Shown here piece by piece: positions 50,284-59,439 of a DNA stretch of 64,000 nucleotides; positions within the stretch are counted from its first letter, which is position 1, and every line of letters begins with the position of its first letter. The DNA is from Crocinitomicaceae bacterium (lineage in GTDB: Bacteria; Bacteroidota; Bacteroidia; Flavobacteriales_D; Crocinitomicaceae). The notes under the pieces are model-generated. The model did not search any database. It saw nothing but the letters and a program-made list of their open reading frames with translations, and was not told where the DNA came from. The stretch lies in contig JADJEU010000008.1 in the NCBI GenBank assembly GCA_016709005.1, positions 62,001-126,000 on the forward strand. Reading direction: 5' to 3'. Made by a program: the position numbers and the translations under genes.

Positions 50284-51489
50284 TTACAAATTATCGGGCA
50301 GTATAAATTCATAAGAGGTTCCCAGATTTGTGCTTCGTTTGTATTTTCCATCCATTTGTTCGGTCAGCGATTCAATTAACTCTAGTCCAAAAGACGTTTC
50401 CTTTTGTTTTTCACGCCAGACTCCATTGTCCCAATAGCTCAAGACAATTTTTCCTTTATCACGAAAGATATCAATTTTGATTTTACCTTCTGATTTATCA
50501 CTAAAGCCGTGTTTCAGTGAGTTTGAAACTAATTCATTGAATAATAAAGCAAGCGGTACAAGTGATTTATTGCTGATCATTTCAACGTTGGAACGAATGT
50601 CTGAATCGATTGGAATTTCAATCGCATAGGAATCAATCAAGTCGGTCAAAAGTGTTCTCAGGTAATCTTCCAAATTAATTTTTGCCAAATCTTTGTTCTG
50701 ATACATTTTTTCATGAATCAAAGCCATTGCAATTACACGATTGGTGGAGTCTTTAAACAACTCTAATGTTTGTGGATCTTCAGTTTCTCTTGCCTGAAGA
50801 CGCAATAAGCTTGTTATCACCTGAAGATTATTTTTTACACGATGATGAATTTCACGAAGCATCACTGTTTTTTCTTCACTTTGATTATTCACTTCCTGAT
50901 TTTTCTGCTGAAGTTCTGTGGTAAGTTGCAAGTAATTTTTTTCAGCAAATTGATTGGTATTGATGAATTGATAAATAAGATAGCCGATAATAATTCCGCA
51001 AATTGAAGCATTCACTGAAAGGGCAATGACCTCTGGATTACTTAACAAGGGTGTTACTTTAATGCTGTGATTAAGCGCAAAATTGATGAAGTAAATAACG
51101 GATACCACTGAAATAAATAATGCAATATTTCCCCACAACTTGCCAAGTGTGAAGTAAGCGTATAAGACAGCAATGATCATCCAGAGCGTATCTACCAGGT
51201 GGAATGCGTGTGGGTATGCAATCAAGGTAAAAGAGCAGAGTATTACACCAAGGGTTGTAAAAATGAAAGCGGGAATTCTATATTGTTTTGTCATTTTCAT
51301 GACCAGAAGAATTGCTGCTGTGGCAACCCAGGCAATAAGGGTAGGAACAAAAGCTACCTGTCCAAAAATATAGAACGAGATAGCAAGAATGGGTAATGTA
51401 ACAGATAGAAAGAGATTAATCTTCCACGTTAAGTCAAAACGTGCCTTCTCGTAATAATTAGAAAAATTAATGGCAGGTTTTAGTTGCAT
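50284..51489 (-). CDS. Membrane sensor histidine kinase (HisKA_2 type)
   Basis: A 401-residue kinase. Six hydrophobic helices occupy residues 22-178, then a short coiled coil (LQLTTELQQKNQEVNNQSEE). The dimerisation/phosphoacceptor segment REIHHRVKNNLQVITSLLRLQARE gives His215 or His216. The ATPase domain has ALLFNELVSNSLKHGF (N-box) and SFGLELIESLTEQ (G-box-like). It belongs to the HisKA_2 group often found without a neighbouring response regulator; none is adjacent here. The signal is unknown. Confidence 0.88.
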   Translation of the reverse strand: MQLKPAINFSNYYEKARFDLTWKINLFLSVTLPILAISFYIFGQVAFVPTLIAWVATAAILLVMKMTKQYRIPAFIFTTLGVILCSFTLIAYPHAFHLVDTLWMIIAVLYAYFTLGKLWGNIALFISVVSVIYFINFALNHSIKVTPLLSNPEVIALSVNASICGIIIGYLIYQFINTNQFAEKNYLQLTTELQQKNQEVNNQSEEKTVMLREIHHRVKNNLQVITSLLRLQARETEDPQTLELFKDSTNRVIAMALIHEKMYQNKDLAKINLEDYLRTLLTDLIDSYAIEIPIDSDIRSNVEMISNKSLVPLALLFNELVSNSLKHGFSDKSEGKIKIDIFRDKGKIVLSYWDNGVWREKQKETSFGLELIESLTEQMDGKYKRSTNLGTSYEFILPDNL

Positions 51490-51606
51490 AAGCTAACGCG
51501 AATATAATTTAAACAATTCAAAGTAAGTCTTATTTTGAATTGATGTTTGAATGAAATGAATGAATAGAGATATTGTGTAACTTCGTATCGCAAAGAGAAA
51601 AAATTC

Positions 51607-52395
51607 ATGTTTGAAAATGCAGTAGTTTGGATTACAGGAGCCTCATCAGGAATTGGTGAAGAAGCAGCAAAGCAATTAAATGCGGCGGGAGCAAAAGTTA
51701 TTTTGTCGGCCAGAAATTTTGAAGCGCTTCAGGCAGTTCAAAAAAATCTCAAGTATCCTGAACAGTCGGTGATTATATGTGTAGATCTAGAAAACACATC
51801 CACTATTCCTTCTATTGCAAAACAAATCATTGATAAGTATGGTCGCATTGATATCCTTATAAACAATGGCGGATTAAGTCAGCGCGGTGAAGCAGCTGAT
51901 ACACCAATAGAAGTTGATCGCAGAATCATGGAGATTAATTATTTTGGAAATATTGCCATGACCAAAGCAGTGCTGCCTTATATGCGAGCTCAAAAATCTG
52001 GACATATTGTAGTGACCTCTTCCATTGCTGGAAAATTTGGTTTCTTTCTAAGGTCTGCTTATTCAGCTTCCAAACACGCCCTTCAAGGTTTTTATGAGAG
52101 CTTGCTTTTGGAAGAAGAGAAAAATAATATTCACGTCACCTTGGTTTATCCAGGCAAAATAAATACAGACATTTCAAAGTCAGCACTTACCTCCGAAGGT
52201 AAAGCGCACGGGGTTATGGATCACAATCAGGAAACTGGAATGCCGGTGGACGAATGCGTGAGACGTATGCTGAAAGCTGTGAAAAAAAATAGAAAATCAA
52301 TTCTGATCGGAAACAAAGAAATCTGGGCTGTTCACATCAAACGATTCTGGCCTGCTTTGTTTTGGAAGATCATTCGCAAACAAAAAGCTGTTTGA
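51607..52395 (+). CDS. SDR-family oxidoreductase
   Basis: A 262-residue classical short-chain dehydrogenase. The cofactor loop TGASSGIG is at residues 10-17, and INNGGLSQRG (NAG-like) at about 85. The catalytic VTSSIAGKFG Ser and YSASKHAL Tyr/Lys are present. The C-terminus (WPALFWKIIRKQK) is hydrophobic and may contact membranes, as in DHRS7-like lipid reductases. A one-mismatch promoter box TAACTTCG is 22 bases before the start. It is followed after 11 bases by the MutS-like gene. Confidence 0.88.
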   Translation: MFENAVVWITGASSGIGEEAAKQLNAAGAKVILSARNFEALQAVQKNLKYPEQSVIICVDLENTSTIPSIAKQIIDKYGRIDILINNGGLSQRGEAADTPIEVDRRIMEINYFGNIAMTKAVLPYMRAQKSGHIVVTSSIAGKFGFFLRSAYSASKHALQGFYESLLLEEEKNNIHVTLVYPGKINTDISKSALTSEGKAHGVMDHNQETGMPVDECVRRMLKAVKKNRKSILIGNKEIWAVHIKRFWPALFWKIIRKQKAV

Positions 52396-52406
52396 CCTTA
52401 TTCAAC

Positions 52407-54190
52407 ATGGAAAATATTCCTGCTCATCAATTTTTTACCGCTGCACGTTCAAAAAGCATTGACGAATCAAAAGCACTTAAAGATTGAAATTGATTCAATT
52501 AGGATTTGCCCGTTTGGTGGCATTTCTTCTGGTTCTTGTTCCGTTCTTTTTTCTGGATTGGCCTACAGCATTAAATATTGCCTGGGCTATTTTTTTTCTG
52601 ATTGTCTTTTTGATATTGGTATCGCGATATACAGATATACGATTGAAAAAAAACAGATCTGATTTAAGAATAAGTATTTGTGAAAAAGAACTTGATGGTT
52701 TGATTGGAGATTTTTCAGCATTTGGAAATGGACTGAAATTTAATAATCCACAACATCCTTATAGTTATGATATGGATTTATTCGGTGACCGTTCGTTTTT
52801 TCAATCATTGAACCGAACCGGGACCCTGGAGAGTGAGGCTTTGTTGGCTTCAATTCTCACATCGAATTCAACCGATGGAATTCTGGAAAAACAAAAAGTG
52901 ATTCAAGAACTGGTGACAAAACCAGAATGGTGTTTGGAATTCAGAACACACCTTGCCATGCAGGAGGAAAAAGTAGATCAGACAAAAATTACTGAATCCA
53001 TGAGTAAGCATACCCGATTGTTACCTTCATTCGGGTCAGTGCTGGCCATTTCATTTAGCGTGATTTCAATTTCTTTATTGGGGCTTGTTATTGCCGATGT
53101 GGTGAGTTGGCAAGTCCTCATGTTTCCTTTTTTTGCCGGACTTTTGATCAGTGGTTTATTTGTCCAAAAAGTAAGTAAAATAAGTCTGAAGTCATCTTCA
53201 CTTGCACTTAATTTCAGGCATCTTGCAGCATCGCTGAAACTGATCGAGTCTGAAAATTGGATCAGCGAAAATTTGGCCGAAGAAATAAATTCAACGAGTG
53301 GAAATCAAATTCAGAATTCAGCTTTGCTCGTTGAGTTTTCGAAAATACTTTCCTCTCTTGATCAGCGCAATAATATTTTTTTTGCACTTTTTGCAAATGG
53401 CTTTTTTCTATGGGATCTTAGACACGGGACGCGCGCTGAAAAATGGATTTTGAAGAATGCTGAAAAAATTGATTCCATTTTTACACTTGTGAATTCTGTT
53501 GATGCTCAGATTTCTTTTGCGACGTATGCGTATACACATGAATCTTATAGCTATCCATTGATTAGTCTTGATTCAGCTATTTTAATTGAAGCAGTAGAAA
53601 TCAGTCATCCCTTGCTGAAAACTGAAAAAAGAGTATCAAATAACCTGATCATCAATCGAGAAAATTTCTTTGTCATTACGGGTGCAAATATGGCAGGCAA
53701 GAGCACCTTTCTTAGGACAATCGGAATCTCTGTTATGATGGCTAATTGTGGTTTACCAGTTTGTGCAAAATCATTCCGTTATGCTCCTGTAAAATTGATT
53801 TCGAGCATGCGCAGTTCTGATTCACTGGTGAATGATGAATCATATTTTTTTGCAGAATTGAAACGCTTGAAATTTATTGTGGATCAGTTGGACTCTGAAA
53901 ATTATCTGATTATTCTGGATGAAATATTAAAAGGAACCAACAGCAAAGACAAAGAGGAGGGATCTAAAAAATTCCTGCAACGGCTATTAAGAACAGGCTC
54001 AAGCGGCTTGATTGCAACGCATGATTTAAGTCTTTGCGATTTGGCAACAGGTAATGTAAGTATTAAAAATTTCTATTTCGATGCTGAAATCGTAAATGAT
54101 GAATTGCATTTTGATTATATCTTCAAAAACGGCATTTGTCAGAATATGAATGCTTCATTCCTGCTCAGGAAAATGAAAATTGTGGATTAG
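52407..54190 (+). CDS. Membrane-associated MutS-like ATPase, with a frameshift near the N-terminus
   Basis: The large frame starts with TTG at 52484, but an ATG at 52407, 11 bases after the SDR stop, opens a 26-codon frame (MENIPAHQFFTAARSKSI...). One extra A in the AAA run at 52479-52481 would join the two as KALKRLKLIQLGFARL. I therefore treat 52407 as the true start. After that come two N-terminal membrane helices (LVAFLLVLVPFFF; AWAIFFLIVFLIL), a middle region with two more helices, and a MutS core domain: Walker A GANMAGKST, Walker B YLIILDEILKGTNS and ATHDLSLCDLA. There is no mismatch-binding domain, so it is not classical MutS. The function of such small membrane MutS-like proteins is not established. 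Confidence 0.78.
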
Positions 54191-54466
54191 AAATTATCAA
54201 AACCAAAACAAGTATCAGATTCATTTCTAGTGTCAAAGAATCAGGCCGGAGTAAATTCTGACTATTGCATATCCATCTAATTCGGCGGGAAATTATGTAC
54301 CGATTCAAATGAACTTGGATTAATTTTCAGAAATGAAATTTGTCAGAATCTGAAAGCATATTATTTGGATCAACAGCTACAGATAATTTTAATAAATACC
54401 TGAGTTAACATCTAATATGTGAACTTTAAGTATTTTGGCACCGAAGTTTACCCAAACTCGTTGAAT

Positions 54467-56287
54467 ATGTGTGGAATATTTGTAGTCATATCTGGTGCAA
54501 AGAACCTTCAACCGAAAGATAAAATTCTTTTTGATGAAGTTCTTAATGTCTTAACACATCGAGGCCCAGACGCTTGTGATTCAAGAATCTTAAATACGAA
54601 TCAAGAAGATGGCTTTAATGTTTATTTAGGGCATAGAAGATTATCGATAATTGATCTTGACCCGAAGTCCAATCAGCCTTTTGAAGCGGATAACTACCAG
54701 ATAGTTTTTAATGGTGAAGTATACAATTACCTGGAGTTGCGTAAAGAACTGGAAGCGGACTTTACGTTTAAAACGAATTCTGACACTGAGGTGATTTTGA
54801 GATATTATCAAAAGTATGGTACGTCAGGATTCGGGAAGTTTAACGGTATGTGGTCATTGGTAATTTATGACCCGATTAAAAATAATATTGTTGTTGCAAG
54901 AGATCGGTTTTCAGTTAAACCTTTGTACCAAATCGAAGATAATGGGGTTCTTTATTTTGCTTCGGAAATAAAAGCTCTTAAGAAACTAGGACTCACACTT
55001 ACACCGAATACATTAGCAATTGAGCGTTTGTTGAGTCAGCAGCTGCTTGATGTAGATGATCAAACTTTTTATAATGAGATAAAAATATTTCCGCCCATGT
55101 CATTTATGGAGTTGGATTTAAAATCAAATACCCGAACGATTAAGAAGTACTGGGATTTTACAGCACCAGTACTTGAAAAAACTTTTGGAGACAGGAAGGA
55201 GGTTTTTAGAGAGCTACTGTTGGATTCATTAAAGTTAAGAATGCGCAGTGACGTGCCGCTGGGAACATTGTTAAGTGGTGGATTGGACTCAAGTGCAATA
55301 ACGACTTTAATCCATGAACATTTGAATGATCAAATTCAATCTTTCTCTGTTGTATCTGATGAAAAAAAATATTCAGAAGAATCTTTTGTAGATTTATTAG
55401 TGAAGAACAAAAATATTTCGAATCGCAAACTTCGATTCGTTCCAGATGAAGCACTCGACAATATTAAAAATGTGCTCGATGTGCAAGATGAGCCTTATGG
55501 ATCCTTAGGCGTTGTTGCGCAATATTTACTTTTTGAAAAAATTAAAAAGGAAACCGACATAACAGTTTTATTGAGTGGCCAAGGTGCCGATGAAGTGTTG
55601 TTAGGATACAATAAATTCTATTTCTTTTATCTTAAAGAACTTAAACAAAAACATCATTATCTGAAACTGATGGGCGCAATTGGTTCTTCATTTGCCAAAG
55701 GAACGGTTGTCAGGCAATTTTCCTAGAAGCACGCAAAAAGATATCTCCCAGGAAGCACGAATAAGGGTCGAAAGTTCTTTAAACGAGATCTTCATAAGGA
55801 TAAAATTTGGTCGTATGATTCCATGACTGAGCGGCAAATTTTAGATATTAATAATTATTCCGTGCCTCATTTAACGCATTACGAAGATCGAAACTCCATG
55901 GCACATCAATTAGAAGTCCGTTTGCCTTTTTTGGATTATCGACTCGTTAATTATTTAGTGCATTTGCCCGTTGAAGACAAGTTAAAATCAGGCTGGACTA
56001 AATATTTGTTGCGCGAATCAGTTCATGAATTGCCGAATGAAATTCGGTGGAGAAAAGATAAGCAAGGATTTGTTACGCCAGAAGAGAAGTGGTTAAAAGG
56101 AGCTTTCGGTGAATATATTATTTCGTATTTCTCTCAGTCTTCGAAACTCGAGGATATGGGGATTCTTGATCGCAAAGAATTTGTTGAAGCCGTCAAGAGT
56201 TTTAGAACGCACTCGAAATGGTTGGTCTACGGTGATATTTTTACAGTATTTATAACGGAGATGTGGCTTCGTGAAAATTTTGCTTAA
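54467..56287 (+). pseudogene. asnB: Asparagine synthetase (glutamine-hydrolysing), interrupted by an in-frame TAG
   Basis: The start at 54467 gives MCGIF, placing the nucleophilic Cys at position 2; a longer GTG start at 54419 would bury it. The glutaminase half shows LTHRGPDACDSR, GHRRLSIIDLD and the conserved FNGEVYNYLELR. The synthetase half has the PP-loop GTLLSGGLDSSAITTL and LLSGQGADEVLLGYNKFYFFY. The frame stops at TAG 55724-55726, but the same frame resumes with KHAKRYLPGSTNKG and continues through EDRNSMAHQLEVRLPFLDYRLVNY to 56287. The full length, about 606 residues, is normal. TAG ends other genes here, so it is not reassigned. Two GAAGCACG-type direct repeats surround the stop. 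The product as read lacks the C-terminal substrate region. Confidence 0.82.
55725..55763. repeat. Short direct repeats around the asparagine synthetase stop codon
   Basis: AGAAGCACG at 55725-55733 and GGAAGCACG at 55751-55759, each preceded by CC[TA]. Possibly a short dispersed repeat inserted in frame and bringing the TAG; this is inference. Confidence 0.4.
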
Positions 56288-56295
56288 TCCATTTG

Positions 56296-56793
56296 TTATA
56301 AGGACTGCAGAACGTTAGCCGTAATCACAAGAGTAGAAATTTCGGGAACCGTATTTGCAGTCACTGTTATTTCTTTTGTTACCGGAGTTCCAACTTGACC
56401 TTCTTTTGGTCGGAATATCACATCCATTTCACCAATTTCACCTGGCATAATTGGTTCTTCAGGTTTGTTTGGAACAGTGCAGCCACAAGAAGCTTTAGCA
56501 TCTTTAATGATTAACGGTGCTTTGCCTGTGTTTTTAAATTTGAACGTGTATTTATTTTCGCTTGGATAAAAGACATTTCCAAAATCATGTTTGGTTTCAA
56601 CGTATTCGATTGTAGTCGTTTCACCAGAAGCAGCATCTGTAGACATGGTTTCTTTTTCCTCTTCTGTCAAGATCGGATTGGTCGTTTCTACAACTGAACT
56701 TTGCTCGCCAGTGTTTACTACAACGTCAGAACTTTTATCTCCGCCGCAAGCTATTAAAGCCATTGATGCGATAATCAAATATTTTTTATTCAT
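56296..56793 (-). CDS. DUF1573 domain lipoprotein
   Basis: A 165-residue protein with a lipoprotein signal (SMALIAC, lipid Cys about residue 16). It has a Ser/Thr/Glu-rich linker and a DUF1573 domain (HDFGNVFYPSENKYTFKFKNTGKAPLII, DAKASCGCTVPN, GEIGEMDVIFRP), an Ig-like fold with the usual SCGCT motif. The function is not known; these proteins sit in the periplasm or cell surface. It has a consensus promoter that overlaps the 3' end of the S41 protease gene. Confidence 0.88.
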   Translation of the reverse strand: MNKKYLIIASMALIACGGDKSSDVVVNTGEQSSVVETTNPILTEEEKETMSTDAASGETTTIEYVETKHDFGNVFYPSENKYTFKFKNTGKAPLIIKDAKASCGCTVPNKPEEPIMPGEIGEMDVIFRPKEGQVGTPVTKEITVTANTVPEISTLVITANVLQSL

Positions 56794-56818
56794 GATCTAA
56801 TCTTCTTTAAATACTTAG

Positions 56819-56849
56819 CAAAATTAATAATCCAATCCCAATTCTTCAA
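56819..56849 (-). promoter_or_regulatory. Predicted promoter of the DUF1573 gene
   Basis: On the minus strand: TTG (56847-56849), 20 bases, TAATTTTG (56819-56826), 25 bases to the ATG. It overlaps the last codons of the S41 protease gene. Confidence 0.6.
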
Positions 56850-58446
56850 TTTTTTTGCCTTCAATCAATTCAAGCCCCTTTATGAATGCTTCGTTTTCAG
56901 CAATGTTGTAGATCTCGTAGAATTTGGCAAAATCCCAAAGGTTAGATGCAATACGCGCTTTTATCAAGGTGTGAATTAGTTTTTTAGAAGTTAAATAATC
57001 TGATTCGCTGTAGGTAATTCCATCTGCTTTCACTTGTTCCCAAAATCCGGGCATGGCTTCTTTTTCAATGTCGAAATCAGATCTGAATTTTTCAAAAGTA
57101 GGATAAGCTGCATTTAGTTTATCACGATTGTTATCTACATAGCTGAAAGCATACGTACTGATGCATCCTTTTCTGCTGATATCACGATACATTTTTGTCA
57201 ATTCCAGCGTGTCGATCGGAACAAAGAAATCAGGCATAACACCGCCACCGCCATATACCGTACGTTTCAATTTTAAAGTTTGATATTGCAAGGAATCAGG
57301 GAATTTAATACTGTCCTGATGCATTAATTCACCGCTCAGATAGCGATTCAAATCAGCTTGAAAATAGGCATCAACTCCATCGTCATAAGGTGATTGAATG
57401 AATCTGCCTGAAGGAGTGTAGTAACGAGCAATGGTAATTCTGACCTCTGATCCATCACTTAATTTGTAAGGACGTTGTACCAATCCTTTCCCAAAAGTTC
57501 TTCTTCCGACAATCAATCCGCGATCCCAATCCTGAATAGCGCCAGCAACAATTTCAGAGGCTGAAGCAGAATTTTCATTCACCAGAACTACTAATTTTCC
57601 TTTTTCAAAGTGACCGCTCTTTGTTTCATCATAATATTGTCCTTGCGTATCTTTGTCATCCGCATACATGTTCTGACGAGGCTGTGCGCGACCTTCAGAG
57701 TAAACAATTAATTTGTCGTTTGCTAAAAATTGATCAACCATATATTTTGCTACGTGCAAAAGTCCGCCTGGATTTTCCTGAAGATCAAGTATCAGATTTT
57801 TCATTCCTGCTTTTTTCAATTTCAAAAGAGCTTCCTTGAATTCATCCATGGTTGTTCTGGCGAAACTGGTCACCTTGATGTAGCCTGTTTTTTCAGTCAC
57901 CATATATGAGCTAGCAACACTGAACAATGGAATTTTGTCGCGGCGAACATCGTAACTCAAAATCTCATTTTCACCTCTGCGTTTGATTCCAAGTACGACT
58001 AAAGAACCTTTTGTTCCCATCAGTCGTTCGCGAACACCTGGAGTTTGAAGGCCAACGCCTGCTACAGTCTCTCCATCAATGGCCACAATTTTATCTCCGG
58101 CACGCACACCAACCAGTTCACACGGACCACCTTCAATGGTATTCACCACCGTGAGTGTGTCATCAATAATGTCAAAACGAATTCCGACTCCCACAAAACT
58201 ACCGTCAATTTTTTCATTGGCACCTTGCACTTCTTCTTTGCTAATAAGGTAGCTGTGCGGGTCCAATTCTTTGAGCATGGCAACTATAGCTGCATCCGTA
58301 ATAGCTGCGCCATCAAATTCATCCACGTAATAGGAGCTCAGATAATTGAAAACTTCTTCAAATTTTCCGGTTGTTTCATTTTCTTTTTGCTGTGCAAAAG
58401 TTGAAAAGGTAAACGTGATGATGAGGATTGAAAGAATATGTTTCAT
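56824..58446 (-). CDS. S41-family C-terminal processing peptidase
   Basis: A 540-residue periplasmic protease with signal peptide (ILIITFTFSTFAQQ). An N-terminal helical segment is followed by a PDZ domain (GSFVGVGIRFDIIDDTLTV... GVRAGDKIVAIDG) at about residues 85-160. The tail-specific protease domain contains LDLQENPGGLLHVA and the catalytic Ser in NENSASASEIVAGA, with the Lys in GRRTFGKGLVQ. The last 130 residues are helical and typical of the Bacteroidota version. It probably trims envelope proteins. The start overlaps the divergent L,D-transpeptidase ORF if that one's longest form is used. Confidence 0.92.
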   Translation of the reverse strand: MKHILSILIITFTFSTFAQQKENETTGKFEEVFNYLSSYYVDEFDGAAITDAAIVAMLKELDPHSYLISKEEVQGANEKIDGSFVGVGIRFDIIDDTLTVVNTIEGGPCELVGVRAGDKIVAIDGETVAGVGLQTPGVRERLMGTKGSLVVLGIKRRGENEILSYDVRRDKIPLFSVASSYMVTEKTGYIKVTSFARTTMDEFKEALLKLKKAGMKNLILDLQENPGGLLHVAKYMVDQFLANDKLIVYSEGRAQPRQNMYADDKDTQGQYYDETKSGHFEKGKLVVLVNENSASASEIVAGAIQDWDRGLIVGRRTFGKGLVQRPYKLSDGSEVRITIARYYTPSGRFIQSPYDDGVDAYFQADLNRYLSGELMHQDSIKFPDSLQYQTLKLKRTVYGGGGVMPDFFVPIDTLELTKMYRDISRKGCISTYAFSYVDNNRDKLNAAYPTFEKFRSDFDIEKEAMPGFWEQVKADGITYSESDYLTSKKLIHTLIKARIASNLWDFAKFYEIYNIAENEAFIKGLELIEGKKIEELGLDY

Positions 58447-58500
58447 AGTATGTGTTACTTTTTTAGTGGGTTGGTATTATTCTTGTTACAGATAATTTAT

Positions 58501-59262
58501 ATGGCCCCAGGATCATTTGCGAAAATATTAATAAAATCAGTAGTGGTTTCCTATTTTTTGTTAACATCCCTCAATAATTATGCCGCCTTCATTGATGAAC
58601 AACTTTCTTATAGCCGGGTAAAAATTGCTTACGATGAAAAATATGAAAGTATTGTTTCAAAACTCAAGAATCTTGACCTTGAAGTTAGTGGTTTTGAAGT
58701 TCTTCTCAAAGCTTATAAGTATGAAGAGGAGCTGCTTGTTTATGTGCGGAATAATATGGAGGACAAGTGGAAAATCTATGACACACTGGCTTTCTGTTCG
58801 TCGAGCGGCACTTTAGGTCCAAAAGTGAGTCAGGGTGACATGCAAATTCCGGAAGGTTATTACCACATCAATCATTTTAATCCATACAGTAATTTTTTCT
58901 TGTCGCTGGGTGTATCTTATCCCAATAAAGCAGATCTGAAAAAACGTCCAAGCCGCGATAAAGGCGGAGCTATTTACATTCATGGCGATTGCGTTACGAT
59001 TGGCTGTATACCGCTAACTGACAATGTTATTAAAGAACTTTATGTGCTTTGTGCCCTTGCCAAAAATTACGGTCAGACTTCAATAGGTGTGCACATTTTT
59101 CCATTTCATCTGACATCCTACAAACTTGAATATGCTTCACAGCAAATGCCTGAGCATGCTGAATTTTGGTCAAATCTGAAATCAACAGAAACCTACTTTG
59201 ATTCCCTTCAGATTCAGAAAAAAATTACTGTTACAGAAGCGGGTGATTATTCTATGAATTAA
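58501..59262 (+). CDS. L,D-transpeptidase (YkuD/YafK-like) family protein
   Basis: I prefer the ATG at 58501, which begins a good signal anchor (APGSFAKILIKSVVVSYFLLT); the longest frame would start at 58438 and overlap the S41 start codon. The result is 253 residues. The catalytic motif is GAIYIHGDCVTIGCIPLTD with His161 and nucleophile Cys169, the YafK-type version of H...(S/T)xGC. Upstream, SSSGTLGPKVSQGDMQIPEGYYHI is also typical of the family. Such enzymes make or cut peptidoglycan cross-links or link proteins to it. The C-terminal region is helical. Confidence 0.86.
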   Translation: MAPGSFAKILIKSVVVSYFLLTSLNNYAAFIDEQLSYSRVKIAYDEKYESIVSKLKNLDLEVSGFEVLLKAYKYEEELLVYVRNNMEDKWKIYDTLAFCSSSGTLGPKVSQGDMQIPEGYYHINHFNPYSNFFLSLGVSYPNKADLKKRPSRDKGGAIYIHGDCVTIGCIPLTDNVIKELYVLCALAKNYGQTSIGVHIFPFHLTSYKLEYASQQMPEHAEFWSNLKSTETYFDSLQIQKKITVTEAGDYSMN

Positions 59263-59439
59263 GGCAGAATGCAACGCTAAAGCCCGGGTATCAAGATTTG
59301 ACGTAATGGTTTAGAATAGACCTAAAACCGTTAATAAATAGCCAGATACATTTTGTACTCTTACTAAATTGGGCGCCTCAATCAGTTAAATAAGAAAAAA
59401 ATGTATCTTGGGGGCGTAATAAGAGTCTTACCCAAAATC

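Noticed and set aside
55724..55726. TAG recoded as an amino acid
   Set aside because: TAG ends other genes in the window such as cysD, and no suppressor or pyrrolysine genes are visible.
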